DNA from: Liolophura sinensis
Lineage: Eukaryota > Mollusca > Polyplacophora > Chitonida > Chitonidae
Direction: 5' to 3'
Length of the DNA stretch: 64,000 bases
NCBI RefSeq assembly: GCF_032854445.1
Contig: NC_088296.1
Span: 10,512,706-10,576,705 of the forward strand
Shown here: piece after piece, positions 11,920 through 22,590 of the stretch
Layout: each line of letters starts with the position of its first letter
Position numbering within the stretch: the first letter of the stretch is position 1
Translations under genes and position numbers: made by a program
Notes under the pieces: generated by a model
The model's input: the letters and a program-made list of their open reading frames with translations, nothing else
Database searches by the model: none
What the model was told of the DNA's origin: nothing

Positions 11920-12560
11920 CAAACCTTAACCTCAGACAGACCTTAACCTCAGACAAACCTTTACCACAGTCAAATCCCAGTGTTAGACAAACCTTCATCT
12001 AAAAACAAACATAACCCAATACAAAACTTAACTTCTGTTAAACCTCTGATACACCCGAAACCTGAAACAAGCCTTAAACCGCAGACGACCCTTAAACCTA
12101 AACTTTAACTTCAAGCTTTAACGTGACAAACATGATGCTGGGACAAACTATAACTTAAGACAAAACTTAAACCTCAGATCAGCCTCAAACAAACTGCGAC
12201 TTCAGACAAATCTTAAACGGCAGACCAGCCTCAAACAAACCACAACTTAAGACAAATCTTAAACTGCAGACCAGCCTCAAACAAATCACGACTTTAGAGA
12301 AATCTTAGAGTGGAGACCAGCCTCAAAACAAATCACTTCAGGTAAACTTTAAACCTTATACCAGCCTCAAACAAATCATGACTTCAGACAAACCTTAACC
12401 TCAGACAAGCCTCAAACACACGATAACTTCAGAAAACGTTCGCCTCCGACAAGCTTCAAACAAACCACGACTTGAAACAAACCTTCACTTCACACCAGCC
12501 TCAAATAAACCTCAACATTAGACAAAAGTTCACCTCAGGCAAGCCTCAAAGAAACCATGA
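11920..12560. repeat. Degenerate tandem repeat in gene A intron 1
   Basis: Variants of CTTCAGACAAACCTTAACC and CAGCCTCAAACAAACCA alternate over 640 bp. A short version exists at 44830-44960, the matching place beside gene C exon 1. Confidence 0.8.
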
Positions 12561-12739
12561 CTTCACCAATGATGTTCATTTGAAACAAGCCATGCGCCTG
12601 GCGCAGTGCTTATGATACATGAAACATAATTATTGCCCAGCTTTTCTTGCATTTATCCTTTTCTTATTTATTCTTTTATATGTAAATCCCACCAGAGGGT
12701 TCCATATGCTTCTTGACAAAGGCATCTTTCTTGGAAACT

Positions 12740-12826
12740 TAATTTATGTATTTATTTGATTAATGTTTTACGCTGTCCTCAAGAATATATCACTTACACG
12801 ACGACGGTCAGTATTATGGTGGAATA
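12740..12826 (-). mobile_element. tRNA-SINE tail fragment
   Basis: TATTTATTTGATTAATGTTTTACGC through CAGTATTATGGTGG. Confidence 0.7.
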
Positions 12827-12893
12827 TATACAACTGATATAATTTTGTTTCTCCTGTCTTAGCTCAAACATTTCCAATTTTGATCTAACTCAC

Positions 12894-12972
12894 CAGAAAT
12901 ACATGTGACCGTCAAAATGACCAGTGTAATCAGAATTCGTGTCCAGCGTCTTGGAAGCCTCAGAGATTCCAT
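12894..12972 (-). CDS. Gene A exon 1, signal peptide
   Basis: ATG at 12972 opens MESLRLPRRWTR followed by a hydrophobic run (ILITLVILTVTC), a typical signal peptide. The donor GTGAG follows 12894, leaving phase 1. The start is supported by paralogues B and C, which begin in the same way and share a GACAGC(A/G)(G/A)ACA-type leader immediately before ATG. Confidence 0.85.
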
Positions 12973-13260
12973 GATTGTCTGCTGTCACAGTTATAAATAA
13001 GCCTGGTGCTTCACAATTACACACCTCTACAGCCTGATCCACACATGTAAGCTTATAGCTTTATGCGCATGTATGAGTATATGCTTACGCAGAAGCTGGT
13101 AACATACGCCTGGTGATGGGACTGCCTTGTTATGTCAAAAGTAAGCCAACTGATGCTGTAAATGCATGGAATCACCTGGGGCCTGTACCCTGTACATGTC
13201 TGTGTACAAGAATGTTTGATGTGATCAGATATGACAACCATAAACGAGAGTATAATATGC
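12973..13260 (-). promoter_or_regulatory. 5' flank of gene A, conserved with gene C
   Basis: Blocks shared with 45379-45660 include TGTAATTGTGAAG(C/A)ACCA and AAGCTTA-TAGCTTTATGCG. A TATA-like TTATTTATAA lies at 12991-13000. The leader just before the ATG reads GACAGCAGACAATC. Confidence 0.45.
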
Positions 13261-13329
13261 ATAGCTCTGCTTAACCCATGGCTAGTGACTTCATGTTCAC
13301 TGTGTTAAATAAGATCGCCACGTGGGAAA

Positions 13330-13420
13330 TATCTATTTATATGACCGGCTTTTACCGCCGCACTCAATGTTTCGCTTTATAGACGACGGTGGCCAGCTTT
13401 ATGGTAGGAGGAAACACGGC
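13330..13420 (-). mobile_element. tRNA-SINE tail fragment
   Basis: A diverged example: CTTTTACCGCCGCACTCAATG, then GGTGGCCAGCTTTATGGTAGG. Confidence 0.6.
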
Positions 13421-13554
13421 ATTGCCTGGAGTAGTTCAAGTAATGTCGCGTGATCTTTTTTTCTTTTTCTTTTTTTTTTTTTTTTGCATTTAAATATTTT
13501 AAATAAGCTGTCTGACGTAGTTTGACGTCCTTGTCACGAATCAGGTCTTGCTTG

Positions 13555-13735
13555 CTTCCTGTAAGTCGTCTCGGTGAAGCAGCACAAGATAAAAGAGCGA
13601 TGGAACTCCATCCTGCAACATTGGAGGAACATTACACGTATATGCACTCTAAGGACTCCTTCGTTGTCATATGTCTGAAAAAATTGTACAACATTAAAAC
13701 GCTAAGCACTCACTCATGTTGTCACATTACACATG
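13555..13735 (+). mobile_element. SINE-like family C, copy 1
   Basis: GTAAGTCGTCTC(A/G)GTGAAGC to CTAAGCACTCACTCATG. It is shared with 31480-31650. Confidence 0.65.
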
Positions 13736-14546
13736 TTACGTCATCTCTAGAAGCTCCTGCCACGGGACAGAGAAACCTCTCGGGTTGAAATTGTGAAACT
13801 GAATCATGGGAAATCTAATGTAAACTGCTGCTACAAGAACTGACCACACCTTGAAACCGAAACTTCGTATTTAAAAACTACTGCTTCGGTGATCATTGTT
13901 GCTGTACAGTTAATAGCATATTGACTATTTGTAAATGTCTAAGTAACGTTCGGAGCGTTCGGAACGTTTTTCCCACCATGCATCAGCTGTTTTTCAAACG
14001 TTTGCTGTGCAATAGAGAGAAAAAAAATACATTGCTGGGGCGATACGTCACATAATGCCTTCGAGATGGAAGAAAAGTGTAAAGTGCCGAGGAGACTAGC
14101 TATAGGGAAGTTGCATACTTCTGGGTACTTAACTTCTGATGTTATATAATGCATATACAATCTATTCGTGTCTAGGATGGGTGTAGAAATATTGTAAGTT
14201 CCCCATCCGGCGTAGTCTGATTTTGCTGATCACAAATCGGGTTTTCTTTCTTTCGCGGAATGTATAGTTTTGTCCTAAATTGCTAGTGAAAAACTACTAT
14301 AGTTGCAAAGGTGAAAATTGTTGTGTCAAAAGGACTATAAATGTACTGTATGCATGCTGAAAATGACTAAGGTGTGTGAAAAAACACAGGTCATGCACGC
14401 CATCAAATGTTGTCCAGATGGCGAATTGCTACATTTGGCACATGTATGCATCTATGATGTCTATACACTTAATGTAGCTACGTCTGTACTACATTTGGCG
14501 CATGTATACATCTAAGATATCTGTATACTGAATGCAGCGGTAAAAT

Positions 14547-14575
14547 ATCTATCTATCTATCTATCTCTATATATA
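14547..14575. repeat. (ATCT)n microsatellite
   Basis: Six ATCT units followed by a short AT run. Confidence 0.9.
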
Positions 14576-14759
14576 TCCATTTTCGACTTATAACTTATAT
14601 GCTCTAATATGAAACATATAAGTGTAAAGAAGACTTGTTTGGAAATCTGAAGCGAATCATGCGACTACGTTTTGGACTTGTTAAACCCATCATACACTAA
14701 ATGGTAATGCAGGTAATGCCAAAATTTTCCCCAACCCGACCTGATTACAAGAAGGTTTA

Positions 14760-14928
14760 AACGCTAGCGCAGCGTAATGACCCGGGAGCCTCTCACCAAA
14801 CTGGTCGATGTGAGTTCAAGCCCAGCTCATGCTGGCTTCCTCTCCGCCTGTACGTGGGAAGGTGTAAGTAAAAATATTACTGAGTACGGCGTAAAACACC
14901 AAACAAATAAATAAATCAATAAATATCA
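14760..14928 (+). mobile_element. tRNA-SINE with deleted centre
   Basis: The head (CGCAGCGTAATGACCC, GTGAGTTCAAGCCC) jumps from GTGGGAAGGTGTAAG to the GAGTACGGCGTAAAACACC tail. Confidence 0.78.
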
Positions 14929-15309
14929 CTCACGCTAGTCAGTCAAGTCAAGCCTATAATGGATTCCGAAAATTTTTTTCTCCACAATTTATAATTTTCA
15001 GCATGCCTTACTTTTCCCGCAATTTTGCCGTTGACAGGAAGCGTTTAGGTGTCATTTTCTTGAAGGTTTTATGCGCTTGAGGTGAAATTTAGAATGCAGA
15101 TAGTACACGGTGTGGCAAGTGAAGCGTTGAAAAATGTGTTATATTGTTAACTGTGGAAATGTACTGATTACCGAATTCGTCACGTGATCAATAGTCTCCG
15201 AATTTCTTTTCTTTTTTTTTTTTTGATGAAAAGTGGTAAGGCCATGGTGGGATTGGCCGTACCGCTTCCGACGCCACTGCAGCATACTCTGCTGTCAGGA
15301 TTCCTAGAA

Positions 15310-15480
15310 AGAGGACTGTGTTTTGGTTCTTCACATTTACATACCCATAACCTGATCCACTCGTTAGTAGCTGTATACATGTATATGTGCACGGTAATGT
15401 ATGTAATGCATAAGTCGGCATACATGAAACTCATTCAAGCATAAACCCGGATGCTGCTGGTGGGCTAAGCTTCCCCTAGG
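15310..15480 (-). promoter_or_regulatory. Orphan copy of the receptor 5' flank
   Basis: The plus strand contains GGTTCTTCACATTTACA, then CCTGATCCAC, then CATACATGAAACT, in the same order as the flanks of genes A and C. No signal exon follows. It lies between A and B and looks like the remains of a duplicated or lost paralogue. Confidence 0.5.
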
Positions 15481-15489
15481 CATGGTCCC

Positions 15490-15650
15490 TTTGCATTGCT
15501 TCAATGTGATTGTCTGTTAAATGTTGTGACAACACAGAACTTTGAGTAATTGTGAACCAGTGACGTCTAATAAACTTCTAATTAACATCACTGCATGGTG
15601 GTATGGGGCGTGTGTCGCGACTATTTATGCATTTACATGAACTGTTGATA
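15490..15650 (-). mobile_element. Family B repeat, 3' half
   Basis: Reverse orientation: GGTCCCTTTGCATTGC, then GACGTCTAATAAAC, then GCATTTACATGAACTGTT. Confidence 0.55.
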
Positions 15651-15839
15651 TCACAGCCCCATAGAACAGGATAATGTCGAAGGGCTGCTTTTGATGACTA
15701 AATAGTACGACGGTTGATACCACAGCCGCATAGAACACCATAATGTGTCCAATAATGTGAGCTGGCTTTTAAGCACTTGCAATTTTTAAGTTGCTGTCGG
15801 AGAGATCCATGGTGTAGTACACACACAGGCCATTTCCCA

Positions 15840-16000
15840 TTTTTATGACGCCTCCCAGGTTATAGACAAACCACCGACCTTCGTCAGTTACCTGACCATC
15901 TATTTAACTTAAAACTGCAACCGAAAGGGCAAATGCTGGATTCGAACACGCCACCTCATTTGGTTACTGACCTGATTGTCGCAGCGAGCCGGCGCTTTAA
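15840..16000 (-). mobile_element. tRNA-derived SINE, another family
   Basis: The minus strand has GGCGTGTTCGAATCC (near-perfect B box) and a diverged A-box side. Not a tRNA gene, as no cloverleaf folds out. Confidence 0.45.
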
Positions 16001-16437
16001 TCGTCTGAGAAATTACACGACTGGAGTACAAAACTAGAGTGCTTAACTAGAGCAAACAATTAGAGCAAACAATGCTGAGTAGTGCATGATATAACATTAC
16101 AAAGTTTTAATGGAAGGTTTGATTGTCATACACATCATGATTACTGAAATACTAGAGAACAGAATCAGACATAACCGTAATTGGAGTGCACAAAGCTTGC
16201 GTGGTACACAAAATGGGCAAGTCCGTGCCTTTGTTAGAGAGACCATTTTCTGTTGGTTCCCTATTACAGTGACGTCACTGCTTTTTTCGGGTCCTAATGC
16301 CGCTGTTGACAGTTATATAAGTCTCCTTAAAGGACATTTTACTTCATTTCATTTACCTCCATTTTATATTGCGAATCCAAAACACTAAATTAATTAAACT
16401 ATTATCGTGGCTCTTCTAAAAATGACACCCTTTTATG

Positions 16438-16470
16438 TATATTATATTATATTATATTATATTACATTAC
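16438..16470. repeat. (ATATT)n microsatellite
   Basis: About five ATATT units run into ATTACATTAC. Confidence 0.9.
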
Positions 16471-16928
16471 AAACTCTTACTCATGTAATAAATGAGTACG
16501 TGTAGACAAAATATTATAAAATAAAAATATTTTAAGACAACAGCAAAGGTTCATACAAGTAAGGTTAATTCCATGTTATGAACAATATATTATAGATTCT
16601 AACACAAATGCCAGTCAGTGTACGAGTCTCTCACGCCATGGACTTTGGGCTTTGTCGAGAACCACAGGTCGTGTTCTGTCCACTGTTAGGAACGTTTCAG
16701 AAGAATGAAAACAACACACATATTACATCAGTGGTCTCAGAATGGCTCCCCACGGCTAAACATGGGTTCAGATCTTTTCCTGCTGCCCGATGTAAAGAAC
16801 TTCACATGGTTCTTTTGAATTTTGGAAAGCAAAAAATAATCACTATTGTCATTGTTTTTGAAATACCAAATCGGCGATTGTGGTAATAGGTGTTATGCAA
16901 AACTAAATATGCTTGAGAACTGTTCCTT

Positions 16929-17628
16929 TTAAACTTTCTGGACTTTTAGTTCATCATATTCCCCACCATCTTGTTGTTCATTGTTTGACTGTTGTACGAA
17001 ATCGTCTTTACTTTGTCTGACAGCGCTGAACGCTGTATCATACTCGACGTAATCGTTCCCATGAGGATATCCGTATCCGGTCTCTCCGGGATGAAGGTTG
17101 TTTGAACTTTCATTGATCGGTTTTAAGTTCATGTCATAAAGAGTGCTATAATTGTCTGGGGTGTTGGTGGCAGCGGAAATGGTGGGTTTTACAGTAGGTT
17201 TAGATAAAACACTGTATGTAGAATCACTCGGGTAAGTCTCTGGAAGGTTGTTTTTCTCCACACCGAGCTGTACTGCTTCAGCATCATTAGTCTTCTTGTC
17301 CCAGTACACGTCTTTGTACTCATTATTGTCACTAGGTTTCAGTGTCTCGAAATTTCCTGCCATGCTATACAAATGGAGTGAATCATTATTGAGCTCTCCT
17401 TGTGGCGGCAAGTCCACTTCCTCGTAGCTTACGTCAGTGCGGGATCGGATCTGCGTACTGGAAGCTAACACATCCGGTAGTACTGAGGACACTGGGAACG
17501 ATGGATTGGCAAGTCGACTTTGTTGTACTGCGCCGTCTTCGTAAGCGTGCCTTGTGATTTCAGAACGGTTTTCATGTGCTTCTAAAGGTATATCTTTTAT
17601 ACCATCACATCTTGCACGATTTCTTGTC
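16929..17628 (-). CDS. Gene B exon 5, cytoplasmic tail
   Basis: The acceptor CTTGCAG leads into TRNRARCDGIKD and an open frame to the stop at 16929. Tyrosine motifs seen: VSYEEV, STYSVL, NYSTLY, VEYDTA and the terminal EYDELKV. The LPDVL and YEEVDLPPQ blocks are shared by all three paralogues. Confidence 0.88.
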
Positions 17629-20600
17629 CTGCAAGTCAAAATATTTATGGTACTATGTCAGTTTTGATTGGATATGTCAACTAGGAATATCTGCAAATGG
17701 TAACTTTCACCTAAATGACGGATGAAACGTTCAAAGCTAAAAAAAAAACATTCATATATGCTCTCAACTGATATTTCAGCGTAATACTCAAAATAAAAAA
17801 TATAAAAATACAACCTATTACAAAACGATTGCAAGCGCAGGGCATCTCTATGAGTGAACATTGATTGGTTCTCTCAGGCATTACATCCAGTTAAACGTCT
17901 TTGAATGTGCTTCTGCATATTTGGTTACAAGATAATTATACTCATAGTAAAACTGAAGGAACTTAGAGTGAGTGACACACTAGTTTTTGCGGTCATATCT
18001 TGTGGCGTTGATTGAAATCATCACGTAACTCACATATTCAAAGAAATGTTACAAGACAATATATGTACACGCCATATGCAGGACCCGCTGGTATATTACT
18101 GTCCATATAAGGATAGTTTACAATGTTATGCCACACCCTGTTGCTTTACGGTCGGTAACAATATATTCGTTTCTTTGCGTGGAAGGCGACTCAGTTGTGC
18201 GCTTTTTAAACACCAACTGCTTTGCACTTACATTGGCAATCACATTGCTTACCTGAAACCAACAACTACAGATAAGAGGACCACAGACAGAAGAACCACT
18301 CCACCTATACCTACGGCCAGACCGATTACCAGCGCTGAGGAATCCTTGGCTGTATCTGTAGATGGGGATTCAGCTGGAGTTGTAGTAGTAGTTGTAGCCG
18401 TAGCTGGGGGTGTAGCGAATGAGTGAAGCTACAATTGAGGAGTTTTGAGTCGGAACTCTTTTGTTGTCAAAGGTAAAAACAGTCCAACTGTATCATTTGA
18501 TTTGTGAAAAATGTTAAACAACCTTTGTTGACATTAATTTACTAATAACTTGTCTCGAACTTTTCCAGAAGCACAAGTCACACGTCTTTCCTCACATACG
18601 TTCAGATTCTCAATTTTCGTCTAATCTAAATTTCTTGTTGTGAAGATTTCTTCAAACGGCCATGTTATAGTGATTGTGATCAAAAATAGTAGCCTAACAT
18701 TTCTGACAGGTATTATGATACAGTTGCACTTTTTCTACCTTCATCGATGAAAGAGTTCGAAATCAAAACACCCCTATTAAAAATGAAAATAAGGTAAACC
18801 ATGAAAGACAACAGCAGAGTACACGATCATCATGGTGGTGTTAAGAAGTATAAGACTACTACAGTATTCAAACTCTGCATCTAATTAATCGGGGGTACTC
18901 GAGAATATTGAAACAGCTTTGTATGTGGATAGAACATGTTTATCAATGAATGGAACCAGACACACAACCAAGTTTAAGGCTGCTGACATGTGCTCAATTC
19001 GAACCTGCGGGCTCGCTCGCCAAGTGCGTTGATCAGTTGCCAGCGAGACTTAAGTTAGAACTAGTGTCAAACAAGAGAGAAATAGTCAACAAAGTCCTGC
19101 GTCTGCTGTATAACAAACTGACTAATAAATTCTGATAACTTAGTTCACCAACAAAGAAAACATGCATGAGATGCAGAATGCTGAGATGTAGTAAGACACT
19201 TGAGCTTTCAAGGGCATTGGTGACCGACTGCTAAAACACTTTAATTATTTTGTAAATATAACTGTGAAATTTCTTCGTCGTCGTCTTCCTGTTGTCGGTT
19301 GTTGCGATGAGAGGACCCTCTGAAAAACACAAGCTTTCCATCACCGTGTACAGAGCTCCCCTGTATTCTCTCATACATTCTTACACTGAATGCACCCCAC
19401 CTCTCTATCCTCTCTCTGCCTATATCGCTCCTCACAGGCGCATGTGTAGTCCGCCTCCCCCCCCCCCCTCCAACCGTGTTTGTACAAAGTGTTGTTCCGA
19501 CACGTCTGGATTTGCGGCACACTCGCCGATATTTGAATGACCTTAAGCGGAACTATGATTCAGTACATTTAGATTCACATACATCCTTAAATTCATCTTG
19601 CTTCCTTGAGAAAATGACGTCATGCTTGAATTTTCAGATCATTTTACAAATATTTAGAAAATAGCTAGTATCCAATATCACCAAGACAAAACTAATATTT
19701 GATTACAACAGACGCATATACAGGAAAATACCAAAGCCCGCTGCGGACGTACGAAATATAAAGACAGCTTAGAAAGTAAAACCAAAGCAATGTGATGGTA
19801 AACAAATGGTCACACGTAACTGGTGAATCCGGCTTCTTGGAGGATTGGCAGTTAAAACAAATATTTGTTTCTCACAGACGTATAAGCACAAACACCAAAG
19901 CCCCGTGCGAAAGTGTGAAATATAAAGACAGCTTAAAGCGCAAAACCAAAGAACTGACAACAATATGACGGGTACCAAATTGTCACAGGTAACCGATGAA
20001 ATCCCGCATCTTGTTAGTTTACCTCAGTTTGGGGTTTTGTTTGTGTCTATGTGATTACACGAAAGGTATTAACTTGTACGTGTCATTTCACTATGGCTTT
20101 AGCAAGATTAGGTAATACAATTACGGTGATGGTTAATTGCAGTGTATTTGTCCTAACTGTCCTAAACTTAATACATACATAATGTGAATAATCTCTCACC
20201 TACACATTCTCCTGTAGATGATGATCGTTCTGACCCGGCTGAACAGTCACACACTTTTACGTCTTTATTCTTGTAAAGAATCGTTCTACATTTGGTGGTG
20301 ACAGAGCACATCTCCCCTTTAGTCTGACAGATCTCTGTTTTATAACAAAAGTTTTAAATACATTTCCAAGGAACATAAGCCTACGTTATTGTATTTGTCG
20401 CATGGAGGTAAACTGTCCTCAATACAACCCGCGATGATTTCACAAAAGATGCTGCCAGTGGTCCAGTGTGAGTTCAAGTCCAGTCTATGCTGGCTTCCTC
20501 CCCAGGAATCTCTGCCACCAACCCGCAGATGCTTGTCGGTTTCTCTCCGGTTTACTCTCACCATAATACGTGTAATACCCTTCACTGAGGCACATACTAA

Positions 20601-21651
20601 TCAACTAGTTCAACATACGTTTTTAAGTTAGATCTACATACAAACTAAACTCCCAATCAGGTCTCTTTGTGGATATCATTATTATAAATTCAACAGCGTT
20701 TTCCGTTTTTAAACAGTTTTGTGGATACCAGTCTGTGTTCTATATAGTTAGATGAAGACAAATCGCCGTGTTAGGCACTAGAACAGATTCTAATTTTTTT
20801 GGTGATTTCCCGGCTCTCACTAAGCATGCATGGGTGACGAAGTCTAACGTTCACTGAAGAATAATTGTTTTCCCCCAATATAGTGTGCATGCCTGTACGT
20901 CACATGTGAAAACGTTCCTCGATAACCTGCTAAATGCCCGTGTTTTAAACTCCGGTTTCCTCCACAGCCATTAAACTGATCGACATCGTACAGGAGAAAA
21001 ATTCTTCACTATGGCGTAAAGCAACAATCAAATAAACATTTAAATCTGACCTGATACGGTATTTATTTACGAAACACATGTTTTGGTTATTACTTACGGA
21101 GCACATATTCTGGTGTTTACTTACGAAACATGTGGTGTTTACTTATGAAACACACGTTGTGGTGTTAACTCACGGAAGCAAAAGGCAACAGAGTTTCCGG
21201 TTGCGGCTTGAAGAGAAGTGAATCCCTCTGTACAGTTACAATACCTCCCATTCACACATGACGTTCCATGTCCGCAATTCCCGCCACATTCATAAGTGTT
21301 AAGACCTATGGGAGAGATTGTTTTTCATTGTAGAATTATAACTCGAGATAACCCGACAAAAATAAAGAAAAAATCCGGAAGGAAATTTATGCTGTATTTT
21401 ACGTTATTCTCAAACTACAGGTGACAATAGCGATTGGTTGACGATTGAAACATTATCAACTGACACATAAATTGACGAATTTATGTGTAAATCGGCCGTT
21501 GTCTAGTATCAAGAAATACACATTAAATCATTGACAAATCTGTTCCTCTAGTCTTAGCTCTAGCACGCTGTAACTCACCTGTGATACATATGGCCGCCAG
21601 AATGACCAGTGAAATCAAAACCTGTTCCCTTCTCTGTCTCTGCCATTTCAT
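16929..21651 (-). CDS. Gene B: EGF-domain type I membrane receptor
   Basis: Five intact exons on the minus strand: 21579-21651 (signal), 21174-21305 (EGF1), 20200-20334 (EGF2), 18253-18403 (Thr/Pro stalk and membrane helix), 16929-17628 (tail). The joined CDS is 1191 nt, giving 396 residues. It is the most compact paralogue. The stalk is longer than in A and C (151-nt exon) and rich in Thr, Ser and Pro, probably O-glycosylated. The tail keeps VSYEEV, STYSVL and the terminal YDELKVQKV. NPxY has become NPSF, and the ITSM-like tyrosine is Phe (DTAFSAV). A dead cbEGF exon lies in the intron at 19385-19532; skipping it leaves the frame intact. Predicted surface receptor; ligand unknown. Confidence 0.85.
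18253..18403 (-). CDS. Gene B exon 4, Thr/Pro stalk and transmembrane helix
   Basis: A 151-nt exon, phase 1 in and phase 2 out. The stalk begins ATATTTTTPAESPST, 27 nt more stalk than A or C, and is followed by the conserved helix [14 protein letters not shown]. The donor GTAAGCAA follows GGTTTCAG. Confidence 0.82.
18430..19240. other. Gene B intron between dead cbEGF and membrane exon
   Basis: No exon or repeat recognised. The frame at 18950-19135 plus is unsupported. Confidence 0.5.
19385..19532 (-). pseudogene. Decayed calcium-binding EGF exon in gene B
   Basis: Aligned to the cbEGF exons of gene C, the acceptor AG has become AA (TTCAAATATCGG against CAG-ATATTGAT) and the calcium-binding DIDEC has become NIGEC. 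There is a frameshift in the middle, and a run of 12 G on this strand sits where C has a single GTNGGCAAC. The remnant is 148 nt instead of 135, so inclusion would break the frame. The donor GTAAG is still good. It lies between the EGF2 and membrane exons, exactly where C carries its four cbEGF exons. Confidence 0.8.
19740..20165 (+). mobile_element. Two family B repeats in tandem
   Basis: AAATATAAAGACAGCTTA occurs at 19755 and again at 19918, each followed by an AAAACCAAAG block. The second continues to the GATGGTTAATTGCAG end. Confidence 0.65.
20200..20334 (-). CDS. Gene B exon 3, EGF-like domain 2
   Basis: A 135-nt phase 1-1 exon with six cysteines; the closing part reads CDCSAGSERSS. The acceptor is ATAAAACAG and the donor GTGAGAGA. 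Confidence 0.85.
20458..20580 (+). mobile_element. tRNA-SINE body
   Basis: GTGAGTTCAAGTCCAGTC to CTCTCACCATAATACG, inside gene B intron 2. Confidence 0.7.
21174..21305 (-). CDS. Gene B exon 2, EGF-like domain 1
   Basis: A 132-nt phase 1-1 exon with six cysteines (pattern starting CGGNCGHGTSC). The acceptor is CCCATAG and the donor GTGAGTTA. Confidence 0.85.
21579..21651 (-). CDS. Gene B exon 1, signal peptide
   Basis: ATG at 21651 starts a basic N-terminus (MKWQRQRREQ) followed by the hydrophobic core VLISLVILAAIC. The donor GTGAGTTA comes after 21579, phase 1. The leader just upstream matches those of A and C. Confidence 0.85.
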
Positions 21652-22195
21652 GGTTGTCTGCTGTCGGAATTTCCGAGTTCTTAGTTTTAAAGTTCTTTAG
21701 ATCTTCACAGGCATACAGCCACATACAGCCTATTACCTATGTGTGTGTGTGCCTATACCGCAGCCCCAATGTTTAATTAATTGTGTAATGGGTTTTCAGA
21801 TGTTAACTTCCTTGTCGTGCCAAAAATTAACCCAACAATGTACAGAGTAAAGCGGACTGTGTCATGAACCGTGAGCTGCCTTAGTGTATTTCCGCCTGTA
21901 CAACATGGTGGTCTGAGTTACCTCAATAACAACCACTTCCGCAAGGGTCCTGTTTACTGAGATTGTTAGCTATATACCTAATACACCCCACTGAGAATGT
22001 GCTGCTCTCTACGTTCGCCCTACATCACTCCCACCACTATAAAATTTTGTACAAGTCTTGAACAAAGCCGAGGTCACTAGGGTCACGGTGATGAGGCAGG
22101 AAGTGTTGTCAAAAAGGAAAAAAACTATCACTTTTGTTTCCAATAATACTTTACATGCATGGGTATGTAAGGAGTATATATGTACTTGTACCCGA

Positions 22196-22269
22196 TAAGT
22201 TGATGAGTATAGGTTGATGAGTATAAGTTGATGAGCATAGGTTGATGAGTGTAAGTTGATGAGTATAAG
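22196..22269. repeat. 14-bp tandem repeat, five units
   Basis: The unit is GTTGATGAGTATAA/G, upstream of gene B. Confidence 0.9.
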
Positions 22270-22504
22270 AGTTACGTGGGCTGAATCAGTGGCCCAGGAG
22301 TACTAACTATAGTGGTAATATTGTACCGTCCCCTGCCCCGTCGCCTCCCCTCCCTGACTTCTCCTGACTGCTTCTAACAGGCTCAGTATAAAATTCGAGA
22401 CAAAGCCTTAGAAATCTTTTCAGAAAATGATTACACCTATAAGATCATGCCACTTTAAAACTCACTCACTCCTTGTGAATTAATGCGGATACAAATTCAA
22501 GCAT

Positions 22505-22590
22505 TGTGCTAGGGGGCGTGTAACTTGTTGCTATTTAAGCATTTATATGAGCATTTAGAATATAGCCATGAGGTAAATTGACAATATGTC
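22505..22590 (-). mobile_element. Family B fragment
   Basis: GTGCTAGGGGGCGTGTAACTTG, then AAGCATTTATATGAG, then GAGGTAAATTGACAA. Confidence 0.6.

Larger units (their letters stand above)
797..12972 (-). pseudogene. Gene A: EGF-domain type I membrane receptor, tail frameshifted
   Basis: Five exons on the minus strand: 12894-12972 (signal peptide), 5432-5563 (EGF1), 5055-5186 (EGF2), 1981-2104 (stalk and membrane helix), 797-1470 (cytoplasmic tail). All have GT-AG borders; introns 1-3 are phase 1 and the last is phase 2. Residues are about 1-26 signal, 27-70 EGF1, 71-114 EGF2, 130-155 membrane helix, then tail. Relative to paralogue C the tail exon has one extra base near 956, so the frame ends at 924 (337 codons) and the last 55 or so residues, including the terminal YDELKV motif, are out of frame. 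The break shortens the tail rather than abolishing the receptor, so the gene may still be expressed. It could also be an assembly error. Inferred role: cell-surface receptor signalling through tail tyrosines; ligand unknown. Confidence 0.75.

Noticed and set aside
19241-19540. Open frames on both strands around the poly-C run
   Set aside because: They are out-of-frame readings of the decayed cbEGF exon.
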